A DNA stretch of 64,000 bases, taken from assembly GCF_012524165.2 (NCBI RefSeq), contig NZ_JABACJ020000001.1, positions 186,001 to 250,000 of the forward strand, read 5' to 3'. The translations under genes and the position numbers were made by a program. Below are positions 53,593 through 62,783 of the stretch, in pieces. Position 1 is the first letter of the stretch; every line of letters begins with the position of its first letter. Source of the DNA: Faecalicatena faecalis (lineage in GTDB: Bacteria > Bacillota > Clostridia > Lachnospirales > Lachnospiraceae). The notes under the pieces are model-generated. The model had not been told where the DNA came from, made no database searches, and saw only the letters and a program-made list of their open reading frames with translations.

Positions 53593-54033
53593 ATGGACTT
53601 ATCAAACTTGAGACCAGCAGACGGCTCTAAGCAGAGTGATAATTTCAGAAGGGGCCGTGGACACGGTTCTGGAAATGGTAAGACAGCCGGTAAGGGCCAC
53701 AAAGGTCAGAAAGCTCGTTCAGGAGCACCAAGACCAGGCTTTGAAGGTGGTCAGATGCCTTTATACAGAAGAATACCAAAGAGAGGTTTCACATGCAGAA
53801 ACTCTAAAGAAATCGTTGGTATTAACTTAAGTGCTTTAGAAGCATTCGAGGATGGCGCTACAGTATCAGTTGAAACACTGATCGAGAGCGGTATTGTTAA
53901 AAATCCAAAAGATGGTGTTAAAATTCTTGGAAATGGAGAGTTAACTAAGAAGCTTACTGTTCAGGCAAATGCATTTAGTGCAAAAGCAGCTGAAAAAATC
54001 GAGGCCCTTGGTGGAAAAGCAGAGGTGATCTAA
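53593..54033 (+). CDS. rplO: Ribosomal protein L15
   Basis: 146 residues: [44 protein letters not shown], a Gly/Arg-rich extended N-terminus that threads into rRNA. The stop overlaps the secY ATG by one base, the usual coupling. Confidence 0.98.
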   Translation: MDLSNLRPADGSKQSDNFRRGRGHGSGNGKTAGKGHKGQKARSGAPRPGFEGGQMPLYRRIPKRGFTCRNSKEIVGINLSALEAFEDGATVSVETLIESGIVKNPKDGVKILGNGELTKKLTVQANAFSAKAAEKIEALGGKAEVI

Positions 54034-55385
54034 TGCTAGAAACAGTACGAAGAGCATTTCACATCGAGGATATTAGAAAAAGACTTTTCTATACCTTCGT
54101 GATGCTGGTCGTTGTGAGACTTGGTTCCCAGCTGCCGACGCCGGGAGTGGATCCAACCTATATTCAGAATTTTTTCGCGAATCAGACCGGTGATGCATTC
54201 AATTTTTTTGATGCATTCACCGGCGGTTCCTTTACACAGATGTCTGTGTTTGCCCTAAGCATTACACCGTACATCACATCTTCTATTATCATGCAGCTTC
54301 TGACCATTGCGATTCCAAAGCTGGAAGAGATGCAGAAAGAAGGCGAAGATGGAAGAAAAAAAATTGCAGCGATTACCCGTTATGTCACAGTAGCGCTGGC
54401 GCTGATCGAATCCATTGCTATGGCAGTCGGATTTGGACGTCAGGGACTTCTTGTAGAATATAACTTCGTAAATGCTGCTATTGTAGTATGTACACTTACA
54501 GCAGGATCTGCATTCCTGATGTGGATTGGTGAGCGTATTACTGAAAAAGGTGTAGGGAATGGTATTTCCATCGTCCTGCTCATCAATATTATTTCCCGTG
54601 TACCGAATGATTTCATGACACTGTTTGAACAGTTCGTCAAAGGAAAGACTTTGGCAAAGGGGGGACTTGCAGCAATCATTATTATTGCAGTTTTATTGGT
54701 AGTAGTAGTGTTCGTTATCATCCTCCAGGGGGGTGAGAGAAGGATTGCAGTACAGTACTCCCAGAAAGTACAGGGAAGAAAGACATATGGCGGACAGTCA
54801 ACACATATTCCGCTGAAAGTAAATACAGCAGGTGTTATTCCGGTTATCTTCGCATCCTCATTGATGCAGTTCCCGATTGTGATCGCTTCTTTCTTAGGAA
54901 AGGGCAATGGCACAGGAATTGGAAGCCAGATATTAAAGGCGATGAATTCCAATAACTGGTGTAACCCAGATAATTTAATATATTCATTAGGACTGGTCGT
55001 GTATATCGCGCTTACCATATTCTTTGCTTATTTCTATACGTCAATAACATTTAATCCGTTGGAAATTGCAAATAACATGAAGAAGAGCGGAGGGTTCATC
55101 CCGGGTATCCGTCCAGGAAAGCCGACTGTTGAGTATCTGCAGAAGATTTTGAATTATATCATCTTTATCGGTGCATGCGGACTTGTTATTGTTCAGGTAA
55201 TTCCATATTTCTTCAATGGTGTATTCAAAGCGAATGTATCCTTCGGAGGAACCTCTTTGATCATTATTGTAGGTGTAGTACTGGAGACAATCAAACAGAT
55301 TGAGGCACAGATGCTCGTACGCAACTATACAGGTTTTTTGAATAGTAAGGGAAGTTCCATGAAGAACAGTTTCCTTGGATATTAA
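54033..55385 (+). CDS. secY: Preprotein translocase subunit SecY
   Basis: 450 residues, ten membrane spans. KRLFYTFVMLVVVRLGSQLPTPGVD, GITPYITSSIIMQLL (plug/pore), GERITEKGVGNGISIVLLINI and the C5 loop with RRIAVQYSQKVQGRKTYGGQ. It forms the Sec channel with SecE and SecG. Embedded in the ribosomal operon as in most bacteria. A 9-bp hairpin (GTTTTGTCC/GGATAAAAC, 55409-55432) follows before adk. Confidence 0.98.
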   Translation: MLETVRRAFHIEDIRKRLFYTFVMLVVVRLGSQLPTPGVDPTYIQNFFANQTGDAFNFFDAFTGGSFTQMSVFALSITPYITSSIIMQLLTIAIPKLEEMQKEGEDGRKKIAAITRYVTVALALIESIAMAVGFGRQGLLVEYNFVNAAIVVCTLTAGSAFLMWIGERITEKGVGNGISIVLLINIISRVPNDFMTLFEQFVKGKTLAKGGLAAIIIIAVLLVVVVFVIILQGGERRIAVQYSQKVQGRKTYGGQSTHIPLKVNTAGVIPVIFASSLMQFPIVIASFLGKGNGTGIGSQILKAMNSNNWCNPDNLIYSLGLVVYIALTIFFAYFYTSITFNPLEIANNMKKSGGFIPGIRPGKPTVEYLQKILNYIIFIGACGLVIVQVIPYFFNGVFKANVSFGGTSLIIIVGVVLETIKQIEAQMLVRNYTGFLNSKGSSMKNSFLGY

Positions 55386-55477
55386 TTGAAACTATTTAGC
55401 TCGCCTGAGTTTTGTCCCAGCGTGGATAAAACCGGCGGGTTAAAGTGCTATATGGCTATAAAAGCGAGGATAATATT

Positions 55478-56122
55478 ATGAAGATTATTATGTTAGGAGC
55501 TCCGGGAGCAGGTAAGGGAACACAGGCGAAGAAGATTGCGGCAAAGTATGATATCCCACATATTTCTACAGGGGATATTTTTAGAGCCAATATTAAGAAT
55601 GGAACAGAGCTGGGACAAAAAGCCAAGACTTTTATGGATCAGGGCCTTTTGGTTCCAGATGAATTAGTAGTTGATTTAGTCGTTGACAGGGTGAACCAGG
55701 ACGACTGCTCAAAGGGCTATGTTCTGGACGGATTTCCAAGGACCATCCCACAGGCAGAGGCTTTGGATAAGGCTCTTGCTGAGTTGGGACAGAAGATGGA
55801 CTATGCAATCAACGTGGAAGTGCCGGATGAGAACATCATCAACCGTATGTCAGGCAGAAGAGCCTGTGTAGACTGCGGGGCTACTTATCATCTGGAATAT
55901 GCACCTACTAAGGTGGAGGGCGTGTGTGATAACTGTGGAGGCAGCCTCATCTTAAGAGATGATGACAAACCAGAAACAGTAAAGAAGCGCCTTGGTGTAT
56001 ACCATGATCAGACACAGCCTTTGATTGACTATTACACAAATGCAGGTATCTTAAAAGAAGTAGACGGAACGATTGATATCGATGATGTATTTGCAGAAAT
56101 CGTGAAGATACTTGGAGAATAG
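55478..56122 (+). CDS. adk: Adenylate kinase
   Basis: 214 residues from ATG 55478. P loop [15 protein letters not shown] and a zinc-type lid with Cys130, Cys133, Cys150 and Cys153. It balances AMP, ADP and ATP. In most Firmicutes map (methionine aminopeptidase) follows, but here a KOW-domain gene does; map is not seen in this window. Confidence 0.98.
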   Translation: MKIIMLGAPGAGKGTQAKKIAAKYDIPHISTGDIFRANIKNGTELGQKAKTFMDQGLLVPDELVVDLVVDRVNQDDCSKGYVLDGFPRTIPQAEALDKALAELGQKMDYAINVEVPDENIINRMSGRRACVDCGATYHLEYAPTKVEGVCDNCGGSLILRDDDKPETVKKRLGVYHDQTQPLIDYYTNAGILKEVDGTIDIDDVFAEIVKILGE

Positions 56123-56179
56123 TATATCCGCAGAGCATCCCGTAAATGAGATCCTAACGGGCAAAGGAGCAGCAAAAGT

Positions 56180-56461
56180 ATGATATTTTCACCAGGAATG
56201 CTTGTCAGGTCTAAGAAAGGCCGGGATAAAGGCTGTATATATGTCATAATTGATGTCAATGCTGAATATGTATATTTGGCAGACGGCCGGATAAGGACCG
56301 TCTGCCATACAAAACGAAAGAATAAAAAGCATCTGCAGATAATAAAGAAGACGATCTGTACTTCTTATGCAGATAATGAAGCAGTTAAAGAAGTAATTAG
56401 TAGGTATTCTCGTTTGGACACGAATGAGAATAGTAAAGTGCCAAACGTGCAGGAGGATTAG
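56180..56461 (+). CDS. KOW-domain (L14e-like) RNA-binding protein
   Basis: 93 residues: [54 protein letters not shown], the fold of KOW / L14e-like small proteins found between adk (or map) and infA in clostridia. The C-terminal third is variable. Likely ribosome- or RNA-associated; function not known. It is translated six bases before infA. Confidence 0.8.
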   Translation: MIFSPGMLVRSKKGRDKGCIYVIIDVNAEYVYLADGRIRTVCHTKRKNKKHLQIIKKTICTSYADNEAVKEVISRYSRLDTNENSKVPNVQED

Positions 56462-56466
56462 AAAGT

Positions 56467-56685
56467 ATGTCAAAAGCTGACGTGATCGAAATTGAAGGAG
56501 TCGTAGTTGAGAAGCTGCCTAACGCAATGTTCAAGGTGGAGTTGGAGAACAAGCATATCGTGCTTGCACATATTAGCGGAAAACTGCGTATGAATTTCAT
56601 TAAGATTTTACCAGGTGACAAAGTGACGTTGGAAATGTCTCCATATGACCTGAGCAAGGGAAGAATTGTTTGGAGAGATAAGTAA
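56467..56685 (+). CDS. infA: Translation initiation factor IF-1
   Basis: 72 residues, OB fold: [70 protein letters not shown]. It occupies the A site during initiation. ATG 56467 has AGGAGG upstream. Confidence 0.98.
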   Translation: MSKADVIEIEGVVVEKLPNAMFKVELENKHIVLAHISGKLRMNFIKILPGDKVTLEMSPYDLSKGRIVWRDK

Positions 56686-56693
56686 AAAAACTA

Positions 56694-56723
56694 TTGACTT
56701 TGCCAGAACAATAGTGTTACAAT
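56694..56723 (+). promoter_or_regulatory. Internal promoter before rpmJ
   Basis: TTGACT, 18-base spacer, TACAAT, placed nine bases after the infA stop codon. Confidence 0.6.
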
Positions 56724-56806
56724 ATGAAATGGCTGTTTCGGGAGAGGTGTGCCCAAAATTAGCCCGTAACGTATGGTAAAGCAAAAGGATGGAAGGAGGA
56801 TTTGAC

Positions 56807-56920
56807 ATGAAGGTTAGATCATCAGTAAAACCAATCTGCGAAAAATGCAAAATCATTAAAAGAAAAGGAAGCGTCAGAGTAATCTGCGAGAATCCGAAAC
56901 ACAAACAAAGACAGGGTTAA
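56807..56920 (+). CDS. rpmJ: Ribosomal protein L36
   Basis: 37 residues. [37 protein letters not shown] has the zinc pattern Cys11, Cys14, Cys27, His32, so the zinc-binding form. AAGGAGG lies eight bases before ATG 56807. Confidence 0.97.
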   Translation: MKVRSSVKPICEKCKIIKRKGSVRVICENPKHKQRQG

Positions 56921-57090
56921 TTACCGTTTATATGCGTCTGAATTGTATGACGCTGTGAAAAAATGGGAAAACTTGTTAAGATTTGTGAATGAATTAGGCG
57001 GCTGACAGCGCGACACGCCAGGAGGTGTGTGGAGCTGTTTAATATACAGTAGGGATACACCAGACTGCTGAGAATGCAGGTACCGTAGGG

Positions 57091-57119
57091 TTGGTGGTCT
57101 TTTGTATATTGCTTATAAT
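57091..57119 (+). promoter_or_regulatory. Promoter of the rpsM (alpha) segment
   Basis: TTGGTG, 17-base spacer, TATAAT within the 360-base gap between rpmJ and rpsM; the start point would be about 57126. Confidence 0.65.
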
Positions 57120-57120
57120 A

Positions 57121-57197
57121 CCCGGCTGTCATTTGCGAAAGAGATTTCGTGCCGGGAAAGGGTATGCATAGCAGCTATGTATGCCTGGATGTTTTTT
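57121..57197 (+). promoter_or_regulatory. rpsM leader with terminator-like attenuator
   Basis: CCCGGC/GCCGGG hairpin (57121-57156), then GGTATGCATAG/CTATGTATGCC (57161-57171, 57175-57185; 11 pairs) followed by TTTTTT at 57192-57197, before a further 85 bases to the rpsM start. The earlier part, 57040-57111, holds AATATACA/TGTATATT and CTGC/GCAG pairings. Confidence 0.65.
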
Positions 57198-57281
57198 CGT
57201 AATACAGAAGCACCTTTCTGAGTACGGATGGACATCCCAGTTAGGGACAATATTAACAGATTTGAAATGGAGGAAAGACAC

Positions 57282-57650
57282 ATGGCTCGTATTGCAGGTG
57301 TAGACTTACCAAGAGACAAACGTGTAGAAATCGGCTTAACTTATATCTATGGAATCGGTAGAACAAGCGCAAGCCGTATCTTAGCAGAGGCAGGAATCAA
57401 TCCTGATACTCGTGTAAGAGATTTAACAAGTGAAGATGTAAAGAAGATTAGTGAAGTAATCGATGAAACTCAGGTTGTAGAAGGTGATCTCAGAAGAGAG
57501 ATTCAGCTGAACATCAAGAGACTGAAAGAAATCGGATGCTACCGTGGAATCCGTCATAGAAAAGGACTTCCGGTACGTGGTCAGAAGACAAAGACAAATG
57601 CAAGAACATGCAAGGGTCCTAAGAGAACTGTAGCTAATAAGAAAAAATAA
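57282..57650 (+). CDS. rpsM: Ribosomal protein S13
   Basis: 122 residues from ATG 57282 (ATGGAGGAAAGACAC upstream; the frame is open from 57228 but the ribosome site supports this ATG). [27 protein letters not shown], and the C-terminal basic tail [31 protein letters not shown]. It bridges the 30S head with the 50S. Confidence 0.98.
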   Translation: MARIAGVDLPRDKRVEIGLTYIYGIGRTSASRILAEAGINPDTRVRDLTSEDVKKISEVIDETQVVEGDLRREIQLNIKRLKEIGCYRGIRHRKGLPVRGQKTKTNARTCKGPKRTVANKKK

Positions 57651-57739
57651 TATGTCTGAATTCTGCAGTTTGAGATTAGCTGCATGACAGGCATCAGTAA
57701 TCGTAAATCACAAGTATTCAAGAAAGTAGGTTAGTTTAA

Positions 57740-58135
57740 ATGGCTAAGAAAGTTACCAAAAAAGTGACAAAGAAACGTGTCAAGAAAAACGTTGAACGAG
57801 GACAAGCACACATCCAGTCATCTTTTAATAATACAATCGTTACATTAACAGATGCACAGGGAAATGCTCTTTCATGGGCAAGCGCAGGCGGTCTGGGATT
57901 TAGAGGTTCAAGGAAATCTACTCCATATGCAGCACAGATGGCAGCTGAGACAGCAGCAAAGGCAGCATTAGTACATGGCCTGAAAACAGTTGATGTTTTC
58001 GTAAAGGGACCAGGATCAGGAAGAGAAGCAGCAATCCGTGCGCTTCAGGCATGCGGTATTGATGTAACAAGCATCAAGGACGTAACTCCGGTACCACACA
58101 ACGGATGCCGCCCACCGAAACGCAGAAGAGTGTAG
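57740..58135 (+). CDS. rpsK: Ribosomal protein S11
   Basis: 131 residues: [46 protein letters not shown], ending [11 protein letters not shown]. It lies on the platform near the mRNA exit. A 90-base gap separates it from rpsM. Confidence 0.98.
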   Translation: MAKKVTKKVTKKRVKKNVERGQAHIQSSFNNTIVTLTDAQGNALSWASAGGLGFRGSRKSTPYAAQMAAETAAKAALVHGLKTVDVFVKGPGSGREAAIRALQACGIDVTSIKDVTPVPHNGCRPPKRRRV

Positions 58136-58235
58136 TGATTCGGAAGATAGCAAAGATTCTTGAGAAACTTATGTGCGGATGTCATGCCCTGTGTGAGGGA
58201 TACAATTTTCCGCTGATATTTTAGGAGGAAGCGAA

Positions 58236-58829
58236 ATGGCAGTAAATAGAGTTCCAGTTCTTAAAAGATGCCGTTCATTAGGTATGGACCCAATCTATTT
58301 AGGAATTAACAAAAAATCTAACAGACAGTTAAAAAGATCTAACAGAAAAATGAGTGAGTATGGTCTTCAGTTACGTGAGAAGCAGAAAGCTAAATTTATC
58401 TATGGTGTATTAGAGAAACCTTTCAGAAACTACTATGCAAAAGCAAAACAGTTAGAAGGTATGACAGGTGAGAACCTGATGATTATTCTTGAATCCAGAC
58501 TGGACAACGTAATGTTCCGTATGGGATTTGCAAGAACAAGAAAAGAAGCAAGACAGATTGTTGACCACAAGCATGTACTTGTTAACGGCAAGCAGGTAAA
58601 CATTCCATCTTACCTTGTGAAAGCTGGAGATACAATTGAAATCAAAGAAAAACACAAAGGAAGCCAGAGATACAAAGATATCTTAGAGGCAACAGGCGGA
58701 AACATGGTTCCTGAATGGTTAGAGGTGGATGCTGAAAACCTGAAAGGTACAGTAAAAGAGCTTCCAAGAAGAGAAGCAATCGATGTTCCTGTTGATGAGA
58801 TGCTGATCGTCGAGTTATATTCTAAATAA
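58236..58829 (+). CDS. rpsD: Ribosomal protein S4
   Basis: 197 residues. Only one Cys near the N-terminus (LKRCRSLGMD), so the zinc-free (C-) form of S4. The S4 RNA-binding domain is near residues 89-150. In several bacteria S4 represses its own operon, which makes it a possible ligand of the rpsM leader. AGGAGG before ATG 58236. Confidence 0.97.
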   Translation: MAVNRVPVLKRCRSLGMDPIYLGINKKSNRQLKRSNRKMSEYGLQLREKQKAKFIYGVLEKPFRNYYAKAKQLEGMTGENLMIILESRLDNVMFRMGFARTRKEARQIVDHKHVLVNGKQVNIPSYLVKAGDTIEIKEKHKGSQRYKDILEATGGNMVPEWLEVDAENLKGTVKELPRREAIDVPVDEMLIVELYSK

Positions 58830-58883
58830 TCCCTGAATATAGCAAACGGAAACATTCTTTAACCCATAAGGAGGGTCTGTGTA

Positions 58884-59843
58884 GTGTTTGATTTTAATAA
58901 ACCTAATATTGAAATTACAGAAATTTCAGAAGATAAAAAATATGGAAGATTTGTTGTAGAACCTCTTGAGAGAGGATATGGAACGACCCTCGGCAACTCT
59001 CTGAGAAGAATTATGCTTTCTTCTCTTCCGGGAGCGGCTATCAGTTCTGTAAAGATTGATGGAGTTCTGCATGAGTTCAGCTCCATACCGGGTGTAAAAG
59101 AAGATGTGACCGAGATTATCATGAATTTAAAATCACTGGCAATCAAGAACACATCAGAATCAGACGAAGTAAAGACCGCATATATCGAATTTGAAGGTGA
59201 AGGCGTTGTAACAGGTGCTGACATCCAGGCGGATTCTGATATCGAGATTATGAATCCTGAGCAGGTCATTGCCACATTAAGCGGCGGCAAAGACAGCAAG
59301 CTGTACATGGAACTTACCATTACAAAAGGCAGAGGATACGTAAGCGCAGATAAGAATAAGAGCGAAGACTTACCGATCGATGTGATTCCGATTGATTCCA
59401 TCTATACACCGGTAGAGCGTGTAAACCTGACAGTACAGAACACACGTGTTGGTCAGATCACAGACTACGACAAACTTACATTAGATGTATGGACAAAAGG
59501 TACATTACTTCCAGACGAGGCAGTCAGCCTTGCTGCGAAAGTACTTAGCGAACATCTGAAATTATTCATCGACTTATCAGAGGTTGCACAGGCCGCTGAG
59601 GTTATGATTGAAAAAGAAGATGATGAGAAGGAAAAAGTACTGGAAATGAGCATCGACGAATTAGAACTTTCCGTACGTTCATACAACTGCTTGAAGAGAG
59701 CCGGCATCAATACTGTAGAGGAACTTACGAACAAGACACCGGAAGATATGATGAAGGTGCGTAACCTTGGACGTAAGTCACTTGAAGAAGTGTTGGCTAA
59801 GTTAAAAGAGTTAGACCTTGAGTTGAACCAGGGAGACGAATAA
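58884..59843 (+). CDS. rpoA: DNA-directed RNA polymerase subunit alpha
   Basis: 319 residues from GTG 58884 behind AAGGAGGGT. The N-terminal domain (to ~230) carries [27 protein letters not shown] for dimerisation, the C-terminal domain (245-319) has [23 protein letters not shown], binding UP elements and activators. It sits in the alpha segment between rpsD and rplQ as usual. Confidence 0.98.
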   Translation: MFDFNKPNIEITEISEDKKYGRFVVEPLERGYGTTLGNSLRRIMLSSLPGAAISSVKIDGVLHEFSSIPGVKEDVTEIIMNLKSLAIKNTSESDEVKTAYIEFEGEGVVTGADIQADSDIEIMNPEQVIATLSGGKDSKLYMELTITKGRGYVSADKNKSEDLPIDVIPIDSIYTPVERVNLTVQNTRVGQITDYDKLTLDVWTKGTLLPDEAVSLAAKVLSEHLKLFIDLSEVAQAAEVMIEKEDDEKEKVLEMSIDELELSVRSYNCLKRAGINTVEELTNKTPEDMMKVRNLGRKSLEEVLAKLKELDLELNQGDE

Positions 59844-59967
59844 TTCCCTGTCAATGATATTATTATTTGAATTATCCTGTCAGTAAGTCCGAAGAGCATG
59901 TCAGGAGCATTTGATTAATAAGCCCGAAGATGCATAACCAAATGTTGAAAAATGGAGGATAAAAACA

Positions 59968-60504
59968 ATGGCAAAGTATAGAAAACTCGGCAGAACATCC
60001 AGCCAGAGAAAAGCCTTAATCAGAAACCAAGTAACAGCTTTACTGAACAACGGTAAGATTGTTACAACAGAAGCTAAAGCAAAAGAAATCCGTAAAGTAG
60101 CAGAAGGATTAATTGCTATGGCAGTAAAAGAAAAAGATAACTTCGAAGAAGTTACAGTAAAAGCTAAAGTTGCTCGTAAAGACAAAGATGGCAAGAGAGT
60201 CAAAGAAGTTGTTGATGGTAAGAAAGTAACTGTTTACGACGAAGTTGACAAGAAGATCAAGAAAGATATGCCAAGCAGACTTCATGCAAGAAGAGAGATG
60301 CTGAAAGTTCTTTACCCAGTTAAAGAAGTTCCTACTCAGGCTGCAGGCAGAAAGAAAAACACAAAGGAAGTTGATCTTGTAGAGAAATTATTCACAGAGA
60401 TCGCTCCTAAGTATGCAGACCGCAACGGTGGTTACACAAGAATCGTAAAGATTGGCCAGCGTAAAGGTGATGCAGCTATGGAAGTACTGATTGAATTAGT
60501 TTAA
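59968..60504 (+). CDS. rplQ: Ribosomal protein L17 (extended form)
   Basis: 178 residues; L17 is normally about 115-130. MAKYRKLGRTSSQRKALIRNQVTALLNNGKIVTTEAKAKEIRKVAEGLI is canonical, but residues ~75-130 hold a Lys/Asp/Val-rich insertion (KVARKDKDGKRVKEVVDGKKVTVYDEVDKKIKKDM). The C-terminal fold then resumes (LFTEIAPKYADRNGGYTRIVKIGQRKGDAAMEVLIEL). Such insertions appear to be common in Lachnospiraceae L17; effect unknown. Confidence 0.95.
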   Translation: MAKYRKLGRTSSQRKALIRNQVTALLNNGKIVTTEAKAKEIRKVAEGLIAMAVKEKDNFEEVTVKAKVARKDKDGKRVKEVVDGKKVTVYDEVDKKIKKDMPSRLHARREMLKVLYPVKEVPTQAAGRKKNTKEVDLVEKLFTEIAPKYADRNGGYTRIVKIGQRKGDAAMEVLIELV

Positions 60505-60513
60505 ACATCTTAG

Positions 60514-60566
60514 ACAGACGGGGACGCAAAGCGGATTGAAAAACGCTTACGTCTACCGTCTGTTTA
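60514..60566 (+). terminator. Terminator of the ribosomal operon
   Basis: ACAGACGG/CCGTCTGT (60514-60521, 60556-60563) with an inner GACG...CGTC stem, then TTTATTTTT. Confidence 0.7.
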
Positions 60567-60658
60567 TTTTTCAGCCTCAGTACTTGATTGCAGAAATCTG
60601 CATTTTTGACTCTACTTAGAATCATTGAATCCCTTAACAGCAGATTTTACTACTTAAG

Positions 60659-60709
60659 ACGTATGGGAAAGATTACCGGTAATAATGCGGACTTTCTCAT
60701 ACGTTTTTT
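60659..60709 (+). terminator. Second terminator
   Basis: ACGTATGGGAAAG/CTTTCTCATACGT (60659-60671, 60692-60704 region; 13 pairs with one G-U) then TTTTTT. With the preceding one it isolates rplQ from the sugar operon. The remaining AT-rich stretch to 60887 shows nothing else. Confidence 0.85.
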
Positions 60710-60887
60710 ACGCTCTGAGACGGTTAAACGTATGTTGCAAATTTTCAAACATATTCTAAGGTGAATATTACAAGACAACAAAACATAAGATAAAAAGAAA
60801 ACTAACAAAAATAAAAAGCTTTATATAGAAAAATGAAACGTAAAATTGTATAAAATACACAAATAGAAAAAGAAGAAAGAAATTATA

Positions 60888-60916
60888 TTGACAATATTGA
60901 CTGTAAAGAGTATATT
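60888..60916 (+). promoter_or_regulatory. Promoter of the RpiR-aldolase-DhaKL operon
   Basis: TTGACA, 17-base spacer, TATATT, about 60 bases before the RpiR gene. Confidence 0.75.
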
Positions 60917-60976
60917 AAAATTACAAACAAGAAAAAAATATTCATGAAATAAACTTTCATAAAAATAGGTGAAAAT

Positions 60977-61858
60977 ATGTCAGAAATTATAATTAAGATG
61001 AGAAATATGTATCCGCAGATGAATGCAGCAATGAAGAAAATTGCAGATTATATCATAGCAAATTCAGAAGATGCATCCCGTGAAGGGGCGCATATGATGG
61101 CTCAGAAAAGTGGTGTGAGCGATGCATCCGTATCGAGATTTGTTCAGATTATGGGATATGAAAATTATAAATTATTTCAGCTTGCGCTCGTGTCATCGCT
61201 GTCCGAGAAACCGGAAAGAAAAACGGGCAATACGTGGATGCAGTATAGTGGTCAGATGGATGGAAATAATACAAAGGACGTGTGCAGAACAATTTTCCAA
61301 CGAAGTATTCAAATGCTCGAAGACACTTGGAAGAACCTTGATATTTCAGGCATCGAGAACGTAACTAAGCTAATATCCGAGGCAGAACGCATTATTTTAT
61401 TAAGCGTAGGAAGGTCAAAAGTTACAACAGAAGCATTATTCTCCAGGCTGTACAGACTCGGATATAATGTTCAGGTATTTAATGATCCGCACGAGCAGGT
61501 CATTATTACAAGTTTGGTCAGAGAACATGATTTAGTGATTGCAGTAAGTAATTTCGGGGTATCAAAATCTGTTGTCGAAGGTGTGCTCCGGGCGAATAAG
61601 AACGGAGCAACAACGGTAGGAATAACAAGTGTAGCACAATCACCATTAGCCAGGGCATCAAAATATTGTATTTTCAGTGCATATGATTATGAAGCGGGAG
61701 AAATGGGGAAATATTACGAACCTTCTTGTGAGAATATTCCTCAGGTTACGGTCATGGATTGTATCTATATGCTTCTAGCAATGCAGGATGAAAAGAGGAC
61801 TTGTGATGTATATGAGACTATTTCAGAGGAACTGAAAAGTGAACATATAAAAAAATAA
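60977..61858 (+). CDS. MurR/RpiR-family transcriptional regulator
   Basis: 293 residues. Residues ~1-75 form the RpiR HTH (MAQKSGVSDASVSRFVQIMGYENYKLFQLAL); residues ~115-260 form a SIS sugar-phosphate domain with ILLSVGRSKVTTEALFSRLYRLGYNVQVFNDPHEQ and AVSNFGVSKSVVEGVLRANKNGATTVGIT. It should sense a phosphosugar made or used by the aldolase-kinase genes behind it, but the ligand is not readable from sequence. Local regulator and first gene of the operon. Confidence 0.9.
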   Translation: MSEIIIKMRNMYPQMNAAMKKIADYIIANSEDASREGAHMMAQKSGVSDASVSRFVQIMGYENYKLFQLALVSSLSEKPERKTGNTWMQYSGQMDGNNTKDVCRTIFQRSIQMLEDTWKNLDISGIENVTKLISEAERIILLSVGRSKVTTEALFSRLYRLGYNVQVFNDPHEQVIITSLVREHDLVIAVSNFGVSKSVVEGVLRANKNGATTVGITSVAQSPLARASKYCIFSAYDYEAGEMGKYYEPSCENIPQVTVMDCIYMLLAMQDEKRTCDVYETISEELKSEHIKK

Positions 61859-61878
61859 CCCAAATAAGGAGGAAGAAA

Positions 61879-62769
61879 ATGTTAGTATCACTAAAAGAGG
61901 TAATGGCATATGCGAAAGAACATGGAAATGCGATTGGTGCATTTAATTGCTGCAATTATGAGTCTGTATGTGCAGTTGTAACAGCAGCAGAAGAAGTGAA
62001 TCTTCCAGTCATCATCAGTTATGCAGAGGTGCATAAGGATATCATCTCCATTAGCGACATTGCTCCAATTATGCTTCACTTTGCAAGAAAAGCTATAGTA
62101 CCAGTGTGTGTGCATTTTGATCATGGGGAATCACTGGAAAGCTGTGTAGAGGCGATGAAGGAAGGCTTTACGTCTGTGATGATTGATGCATCAGCTTCGG
62201 GTTATGAAGACAATGTAAGAGTCACCAAACAAGTCGTTAGCATCGCACACAATATGGGAATTACTGTGGAGGCTGAGCTGGGACATATCTTTACATCTGA
62301 CATGGGAGTCGGAAAGAAAAAAACATATGATGAAATCGAAAGTGCAGAGGATTTTGAGAATGTGGATGATGTGTATACGAATCCTGAGGTGGCAAAAAAA
62401 TTTGTAGAAGAGACAGGAGTAGATGTCTTAGCAATAGCGTTCGGTACAAGCCATGGCGTATACATCAAAAAACCGGTCCTGGATCTCGACCGGATCACAG
62501 AAATCAAGAATAAGATTGATATCCCATTCGTTATGCATGGAGGTTCTGGGTTGTCAGAGGATGAATACAAGCAGGCAATCAAGAATGGAGTAAAAAAGAT
62601 TAATTATTATACATACATGGCCCTGGCAGGCGGGAAAGCTGTGAGAGAGATGATAGTGGAGAAAGGCGATAATAATAATGTCTTTTTCCATGAGATTCCA
62701 CTATGTGCAATAAACAGCATGAAAGAAAACGTAAAAGAGGTCATGAAAATATTCGCATTATCTAAGTGA
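61879..62769 (+). CDS. Class II ketose-bisphosphate aldolase (GatY/KbaY/FbaA type)
   Basis: 296 residues, zinc enzyme. Asp81 and His82 in HFDHGES, AIAFGTSHGVY and MHGGSGLSEDE are the metal and phosphate-binding motifs. It splits a ketose bisphosphate into dihydroxyacetone phosphate and an aldehyde. Fructose bisphosphate, tagatose bisphosphate, or another sugar cannot be told apart. Overlap with the next gene (GTGATG, 62766-62769 region) shows coupling. Confidence 0.9.
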   Translation: MLVSLKEVMAYAKEHGNAIGAFNCCNYESVCAVVTAAEEVNLPVIISYAEVHKDIISISDIAPIMLHFARKAIVPVCVHFDHGESLESCVEAMKEGFTSVMIDASASGYEDNVRVTKQVVSIAHNMGITVEAELGHIFTSDMGVGKKKTYDEIESAEDFENVDDVYTNPEVAKKFVEETGVDVLAIAFGTSHGVYIKKPVLDLDRITEIKNKIDIPFVMHGGSGLSEDEYKQAIKNGVKKINYYTYMALAGGKAVREMIVEKGDNNNVFFHEIPLCAINSMKENVKEVMKIFALSK

Positions 62770-62783
62770 TGAGGGTGATGGAC

